5,351 nucleotides of DNA from Anaerolineaceae bacterium 46_22 (lineage in GTDB: Bacteria; Chloroflexota; Anaerolineae; Anaerolineales; Anaerolineaceae): assembly GCA_001508595.1 (NCBI GenBank), contig LGHA01000098.1:1-5351 (forward strand), written 5' to 3'. Numbering within the stretch: the stretch's first letter is position 1; the number at the start of each line of letters is the position of its first letter. The translations under genes were made by a program, and so were the position numbers. The notes beneath the pieces were generated by a model that did not search any database, was not told the origin of the DNA, and saw nothing but the letters and a program-made list of their open reading frames with translations. Positions 5,322 to 5,351 of the stretch are shown piece by piece.

Positions 5322-5351
5322 AATAGAAAAGTAAGCTGCTTGACCCAGAAT

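Overview
This window looks like chromosomal sequence from an environmental bacterium. The best guess is a member of the Chloroflexota (Anaerolineae type). That guess rests on the mix of a heptanucleotide repeat array, a DUF4097-like beta-solenoid protein with a YvlB/SHOCT-like tail, and a YoaR-like plus beta-lactamase-like membrane-anchored serine hydrolase. It is inference from family combinations, not from a marker gene.

Layout. Positions 1-360 carry two blocks of a 7-nt tandem repeat (CTATCAG, CTTTCAG, CTACCAA and variants) around a 160-bp non-repetitive spacer that holds two perfect inverted repeats. A tRNA-Arg(UCG) lies on the minus strand at 429-501, with a consensus TATAAT just upstream. 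Diverging from it on the plus strand is an HD-domain phosphohydrolase-like gene (548-1456) that ends in a hairpin/T-tract terminator. An AT-rich intergenic region of about 380 bp follows and carries a near-consensus extended -10 promoter (TTGACA-16-TATCAT). That promoter precedes a two-gene operon: a cytoplasmic beta-solenoid protein (1841-3061), then 7 bp later a two-helix membrane protein (3069-3719). The two proteins share a short SHOCT-like/YvlB-type helical motif, C-terminal in the first and N-terminal in the second. A strong rho-independent terminator closes the operon. The last gene (3783-5321, minus strand) converges on it and encodes a membrane-anchored, extracytoplasmic serine hydrolase of the penicillin-binding/class A beta-lactamase fold.

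How the genes fit together. The solenoid/membrane pair resembles envelope-stress modules of the YvlB/LiaX type, in which SHOCT-like domains are thought to mediate protein-protein contact. The convergent serine hydrolase also points to the cell envelope, but it has its own transcription unit and no functional link is shown. The pair is the most interesting candidate system here. The tRNA and HD gene look like ordinary housekeeping or accessory content.
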